A program made the position numbers and the translations under genes. From JBOHHM01 sp050725495 (GTDB taxonomy: Bacteria > Pseudomonadota > Gammaproteobacteria > Burkholderiales > Burkholderiaceae_C), in contig JBOHHM010000319.1 in NCBI GenBank assembly GCA_050725495.1, positions 1-14,515 on the forward strand: DNA of 14,515 nt, read 5' to 3'. Below, in pieces: positions 11,415-14,515 of the stretch (the stretch's first letter is position 1; every line of letters starts with the position of its first letter). The notes under the pieces are model-generated. The model saw only the letters and a list, made by a program, of their open reading frames with translations, made no database searches and was not told where the DNA came from.

Positions 11415-12319
11415 CCCTGCGCCTGCACCAGCTCCGCGCCCTGGTCGGCGTGGTCGAGCATGGCGGCATCCGCGCCGCGTCGCGGCAGTTGCACATCTCG
11501 CAGGCGGCCTTGACCAAGTCGCTGCGGCAGCTCGAAGAGGATGCCGGCGTGCCGCTGCTGGTGCGAAGCCCGCGCGGCGTGAGCCTGACCGAAGCCGGCC
11601 AGCGGCTGTTGACGCGGGCCAGCCTGGTCACGCGCCAGCTGGACCTGGCCACGGTCGAGCTGCGCCAGGCCTCAGGGGATCAGGCGGGGCAGGTCAGCGT
11701 GGCGCTGACGCCTTACGTCACCCTGCAGCACCTGGGTCAGGCGTTTCTCTGGTTTCGCCAGCGCTACCCCAAGGTGGCGCTGGAATTGGCCGAGGGCCTG
11801 GTGTCGCGCGTGCTGCCGCGGCTGCGCGACGGCTCGCTGGACCTGGCCGTCGTGGCCGACACCGGCGACCTGCCGATCGGCGAGTTTCAAACCCGCCAGG
11901 TCCTGGCCGCCGAGCAGCATATCGTGGTCCGCAGCGACCATCCGGTCCTGGCCCGCCCCACACCCCAGGCCTTGGCCGAGCTGGAATGGGTTCTGACGGG
12001 CCCGCGCGACGGACTCAAGAGCAGCCGCCTCAAGGCCATCTTTGCCCGTGCCGGTGTCACGCCGCCGCAGCAGATCCTGTTCTGCGACGCGCTGGCCGGC
12101 ATGTCGCTGCTGCGCAATTGCGACGTGGCGGGCATCGTCCCGGCACCGCTGCTGGACCAGCCCGAGGGGCGGGGACTGGTTGCCATTGCCGTGCCCGAAC
12201 TCGACTTGGGGGCGCTCCAGCTGGTGTTGCTGACCCGCCCCGATGTGCCGCTGACGCCGGCTGCCGAGTACTTCGCCCAGTGCCTGATCGACGCCAGCTT
12301 GCGCCCGCCTGCCGAATGA
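11411..12319 (+). CDS. LysR family transcriptional regulator
   Basis: This 302-residue protein has the length and order of a LysR regulator: a winged helix-turn-helix (about 3-62, LRALVGVVEHGGIRAASRQLHISQAALTKSLRQLEEDAGVPLLVR) and a two-lobed substrate-binding-like effector domain (about 90-295, with QVSVALTPYVTLQHLG and DLAVVADTGDLP). LysR proteins usually regulate a divergent or adjacent gene. Here both neighbours run in the same direction, ocd upstream and a TetR gene downstream, so its target is not evident and may be itself or elsewhere. ATG 11411 is chosen because the conserved N-terminus begins there; it lacks a ribosome site and overlaps a 12-codon leader ORF. The effector is unknown. 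Confidence 0.92.
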   Translation: MTLRLHQLRALVGVVEHGGIRAASRQLHISQAALTKSLRQLEEDAGVPLLVRSPRGVSLTEAGQRLLTRASLVTRQLDLATVELRQASGDQAGQVSVALTPYVTLQHLGQAFLWFRQRYPKVALELAEGLVSRVLPRLRDGSLDLAVVADTGDLPIGEFQTRQVLAAEQHIVVRSDHPVLARPTPQALAELEWVLTGPRDGLKSSRLKAIFARAGVTPPQQILFCDALAGMSLLRNCDVAGIVPAPLLDQPEGRGLVAIAVPELDLGALQLVLLTRPDVPLTPAAEYFAQCLIDASLRPPAE

Positions 12320-12324
12320 GATGA

Positions 12325-12352
12325 TTTTTACCAAGCGTATGCTTGCTAAAAA
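12325..12352. promoter_or_regulatory. 28-bp palindrome, TetR operator candidate
   Basis: TTTTTA-C-CAAGC-GTAT-GCTTG-C-TAAAAA is an inverted repeat with 11 of 12 pairs matching (one C-C) around a 4-base centre. It lies between the LysR stop and the TetR start and covers the proposed -35 box of the TetR gene. That is the classic layout of autorepression by a TetR dimer. Confidence 0.65.
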
Positions 12353-12371
12353 TAAGGTCTTTTGCTATGGT
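12343..12371 (+). promoter_or_regulatory. Putative sigma70 promoter for the TetR operon
   Basis: TTGCTA (12343-12348) and TATGGT (12366-12371) are 17 bases apart, each matching consensus at 4 of 6, with a TGC extended -10 element at 12363-12365. Transcription would start near 12378, zero to two bases before ATG 12380, implying a leaderless mRNA. The -35 lies in the palindrome. Confidence 0.5.
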
Positions 12372-12379
12372 CTGTCCCC

Positions 12380-13078
12380 ATGGACCCACCTGTTGCGCGC
12401 AGCCGCCTTGCCGCTCGCGCCTCTGCCACCACTGCCACTGAGGCTGTCGCCGCTGAAAAGCGCCCGCGCGGCCGTCCGCGCAAGACGGCGGACGAGCGCG
12501 ACGACGGCAACCGCCGCCGCGAGCTGGTCAAGGCCGCCGCGAAGTTGTTCAGGCGCAAGGGCTTTGACGCGACCAGCACGCGCGACATCGCCGCGGCCGT
12601 CGGCATGCACAGCGGCTCGCCGTTCTACCACTTCGAGAACAAGGGCGCGCTGCTGTACGCCGTGATGGACGAGGGCATGCGCTCGGCGATCGAACGCCAG
12701 CACCAGGCGCTACAAAAAGCGCAGCGGCTCACGCCCGATCCACGAGGACTCTTGGCTGTTTTGATCCGCAACCACTTCGATGTGCTGCTCGGGCCGGGCA
12801 GCGACTTCATACCGGTCATGCTGTACGAGTCGCGTTCGATCACGCCCAGGCAGCGCGCAGCGCTGGCCAAGCTGCAGGGCGACTATGAGTCGCCCTGGGT
12901 GCCGGTGCTCCAAGCGCTGCAGGCCGCGGGCCGGCTTCAGGCCGACGTGAAGCTCGCCCGGCTGCTGATGTTTGGCGCGCTCAATTGGTCGGTGCAATGG
13001 TTCGATCGCAGGAAAGGCGCATCGCTCGACGAACTGACCGATGCCGCCATGGCCCTTTTCGTGGGGGAAAGCCAATGA
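12380..13078 (+). CDS. TetR/AcrR family transcriptional regulator with AT-hook-like arm
   Basis: This 232-residue protein has a TetR DNA-binding domain (about 45-92): RRELVKAAAKLFRRKGFDATSTRDIAAAVGMHSGSPFYHFENKGALLYAV. Before it is a basic, flexible arm with RPRGRPRK (28-35), an AT-hook-like motif that could add minor-groove contacts, consistent with the T/A-rich flanks of the adjacent palindrome. The C-terminal ligand domain (about 100-232) is variable. ATG 12380 is preferred; it has no ribosome site but lies at the predicted transcript start. An in-frame TTG at 12362 with AAGG upstream is a less likely alternative. The stop overlaps the next start as ATGA, so it is the first gene of the SDR-carboxylase operon and its probable repressor, with an acyl-CoA or terpenoid-type inducer guessed. 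Confidence 0.92.
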   Translation: MDPPVARSRLAARASATTATEAVAAEKRPRGRPRKTADERDDGNRRRELVKAAAKLFRRKGFDATSTRDIAAAVGMHSGSPFYHFENKGALLYAVMDEGMRSAIERQHQALQKAQRLTPDPRGLLAVLIRNHFDVLLGPGSDFIPVMLYESRSITPRQRAALAKLQGDYESPWVPVLQALQAAGRLQADVKLARLLMFGALNWSVQWFDRRKGASLDELTDAAMALFVGESQ

Positions 13079-13980
13079 CTTACCGTTCCGTTTTCGCGCC
13101 GGGCCTGTTTGCCGGCCAGGTCATCGTGGTCACGGGCGGCGGCTCCGGCATAGGCCGCTGCACTGCACACGAGCTGGCCGCGCTCGGAGCCCATGTCGTG
13201 CTGATCGGGCGGCAATCGAGCAAGCTGCACGATGTGGCCGGCGAGATTGCGGCCGATGGCGGGCGCGTGAGCTTTCACGCCTGCGACATCCGCCAGGAGG
13301 AGGCCGTGCGCAGCACCGTGCTGGCGATCGTGGTGGCGCATGGCCGCATCGACGGCCTCGTCAACAACGCGGGCGGCCAGTACATCACGCCGCTCGAAGC
13401 GATCAGCGCCAAGGGCTGGGAGGCGGTGCTCAACACCAACCTGACCGGCGGCTTCCTGATGGCGCGCGAATGCTATCTGCAGGCCATGCAGCAGCACGGC
13501 GGGGCCATCGTCAACATCGTCGCCGACATGTGGGGCTCGATGCCGGGCATGGGTCACAGCGGCGCGGCGCGCGCCGGCATGGTGAGCTTCACCGAGACGG
13601 CCGCGGTCGAATGGGCGCACAGCGGCGTTCGCGTCAATGCGGTCGCGCCGGGCTACATCGCCTCCAGCGGCATGGACCACTATCCGCCCGAGGCCGGCCC
13701 CACGCTGCGCGAAATGCGCAACACCGTGCCGCTGGGGCGCTTTGGCACCGAGGCCGAAACCTCGGCCGCCGTCGTGTTCCTGCTGAGCGCCGCGGCCAAC
13801 TTCATCAGCGGCACCACGCTGCGTGTCGACGGTGCGCGGCCCCAGGTGCGCATGGGCTGGCCGACGAAAATGCCTGATGCGCAGGCGCAGCAGCGCGCCG
13901 CGATCAAGCCGTTCGAGGGCTTTCATCGCGGTGCCACGCCGAAGGTGTTGTCCGATCCTCCCAAGGTGCTCCAGGGATGA
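13075..13980 (+). CDS. SDR oxidoreductase of trans-2-enoyl-CoA reductase/citronellol dehydrogenase type
   Basis: This 301-residue SDR has TGGGSGIG (20-27), VNNAG (96-100) and Asn122. Its HSGAARAG segment (161-168) followed by a TAAVEWAHSGVRVNAVAPG stretch is the pattern of peroxisomal-type trans-2-enoyl-CoA reductases (PECR) and of bacterial AtuB/AtuG-like proteins. Where PECR carries its Tyr-x-x-x-Lys (YNLTK), this protein has VSFTE (170-174), so neither the usual Tyr nor Lys is present. The C-terminal tail after RVDGARPQVRMGWP (about 35 residues) is an extension seen in some acyl-CoA-linked members. It overlaps the TetR gene and the carboxylase gene by ATGA on each side. It is predicted to act on an acyl-CoA or terpenoid intermediate; the exact reaction is not determined. 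Confidence 0.85.
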   Translation: MTYRSVFAPGLFAGQVIVVTGGGSGIGRCTAHELAALGAHVVLIGRQSSKLHDVAGEIAADGGRVSFHACDIRQEEAVRSTVLAIVVAHGRIDGLVNNAGGQYITPLEAISAKGWEAVLNTNLTGGFLMARECYLQAMQQHGGAIVNIVADMWGSMPGMGHSGAARAGMVSFTETAAVEWAHSGVRVNAVAPGYIASSGMDHYPPEAGPTLREMRNTVPLGRFGTEAETSAAVVFLLSAAANFISGTTLRVDGARPQVRMGWPTKMPDAQAQQRAAIKPFEGFHRGATPKVLSDPPKVLQG

Positions 13981-14515
13981 CGGCGTTCACTTCATCGTGG
14001 AATGCCCAGAGCGCCGAGGCTTGCAAGCGCCGCGACGCGATGCTCGCGCGCATTGCGCAGCTGCGCGCGCTGGAAGACCGTGCGGCGCAGACTTCGGCCA
14101 AATCCAAACCTGTGTTCGACAAGCGCGGCCAGCTGCTGCCGCGCGAGCGCGTCGCGCTGCTGCTGGACCCGGGCCGGCCCTACCTGCCGCTATGCGCGCT
14201 GGCCGGCTTCATGCAAGACAGCAAGGACGCCGCGAAGTCCATGCCGGGCGGCGGCGTGATCGCCGGCATCGGCTATGTGAGCGGCGTGCGCTGCATGGTG
14301 GTCGCCAGCGATTCGGGCATCGACGCCGGCGCGATCCAGCCCATGGGGCTGGACAAGATCCTGCGGGTGCAGGAGATCGCGCTGCAAAACAAGCTGCCCT
14401 TCATCCACCTGGTCGAGAGCGCCGGCGCCAACCTGATGCGCTACCGCGTCGAAGGCTTTGTGCAGGGCGGCGCGCTGTTTCGCAATCTCGCGCGGCTGTC
14501 GGCGGCCGGCCTTCC
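13977..14515 (+). CDS. Acyl-CoA carboxylase carboxyltransferase (beta) subunit, N-terminal part
   Basis: The frame opens with ATG 13977, overlapping the SDR stop as ATGA, and runs off the window after about 179 of an expected 500-540 residues. It shows KRGQLLPRERVALLLDPG (49-66), GGGVIAGIGYVSGVRCMVVASDS, and DKILRVQEIALQNKLPFIHLVESAGANL (126-153), the N-terminal carboxyltransferase lobe of biotin-dependent acyl-CoA carboxylases. The closest match by memory is with methylcrotonyl-/geranyl-CoA-type beta subunits, not the acetyl- or propionyl-CoA ones. It transfers CO2 from biotin to an acyl-CoA. In the atu pathway the geranyl-CoA carboxylase beta subunit AtuC follows the SDR AtuB, matching the order here. 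Substrate assignment remains open because the substrate-defining C-terminal lobe is outside the window. Confidence 0.85.
   Translation, partial: MTAFTSSWNAQSAEACKRRDAMLARIAQLRALEDRAAQTSAKSKPVFDKRGQLLPRERVALLLDPGRPYLPLCALAGFMQDSKDAAKSMPGGGVIAGIGYVSGVRCMVVASDSGIDAGAIQPMGLDKILRVQEIALQNKLPFIHLVESAGANLMRYRVEGFVQGGALFRNLARLSAAGL

Noticed and set aside
10130..11494. 454-codon open frame on the minus strand
   Set aside because: It is a shadow of ornithine cyclodeaminase, whose motifs are clear on the plus strand.

Overview
The window is GC-rich (by eye well over 60%), with tightly packed genes, AAGGAG-type ribosome sites, ATGA start/stop overlaps and gene content typical of Burkholderiales. I infer a member of the Comamonadaceae (Variovorax, Polaromonas or Acidovorax type). 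The C-rich/G-rich palindromic repeat inside the sigma-factor gene resembles, from memory, small repeats scattered through genomes of that family. No RNA gene, CRISPR array or insertion sequence was seen, and no gap between genes exceeds about 235 bases.

Region 1 (1-3063) holds acyl-CoA metabolism. It has the 3' end of a thiolase, an intrinsic terminator, a double-hotdog thioesterase, a crotonase (enoyl-CoA hydratase/isomerase) and, behind its own promoter, an HSDL2-like short-chain dehydrogenase. Just after the crotonase an 80-bp unit carrying the crotonase C-terminus and stop codon is tandemly duplicated. A third, divergent crotonase tail follows.

Region 2 (3090-6685) is an ECF42-type sigma-factor module: a DGPF/YCII protein, then a run of a second DGPF protein, a VOC protein, an AHSA1/SRPBCC protein, a second VOC protein and the sigma factor with its long C-terminal extension. 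A TGTCGA-N17-CGTC site matching the ECF42 promoter motif as I recall it lies ahead of the second DGPF gene, so the sigma factor probably drives its own operon. The sigma factor's C-terminal extension carries an in-frame insertion of about 27 residues, apparently from a palindromic repeat.

Region 3 (6692-11302) is a decayed amino-acid/amide utilisation locus. On the minus strand are an Lrp/AsnC regulator, the 5' part of a branched-chain-amino-acid-type binding protein fused by deletion to the 3' part of an M20 peptidase, an intact amidase, and a marC gene with an out-of-frame internal deletion. Ornithine cyclodeaminase is divergent from the Lrp/AsnC gene. Two consecutive inverted repeats with TGACAACC half-sites precede the binding-protein fragment.

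Region 4 (11376-14515) has a LysR regulator with a 12-codon overlapping leader ORF, then a TetR regulator with a palindrome over its promoter. The TetR gene is coupled by ATGA overlaps to an SDR of the enoyl-CoA reductase/citronellol dehydrogenase type and to an acyl-CoA carboxylase carboxyltransferase subunit cut by the window end. The TetR-SDR-carboxylase order recalls the acyclic terpene utilisation (atu) cluster, but the substrate cannot be fixed from this window.
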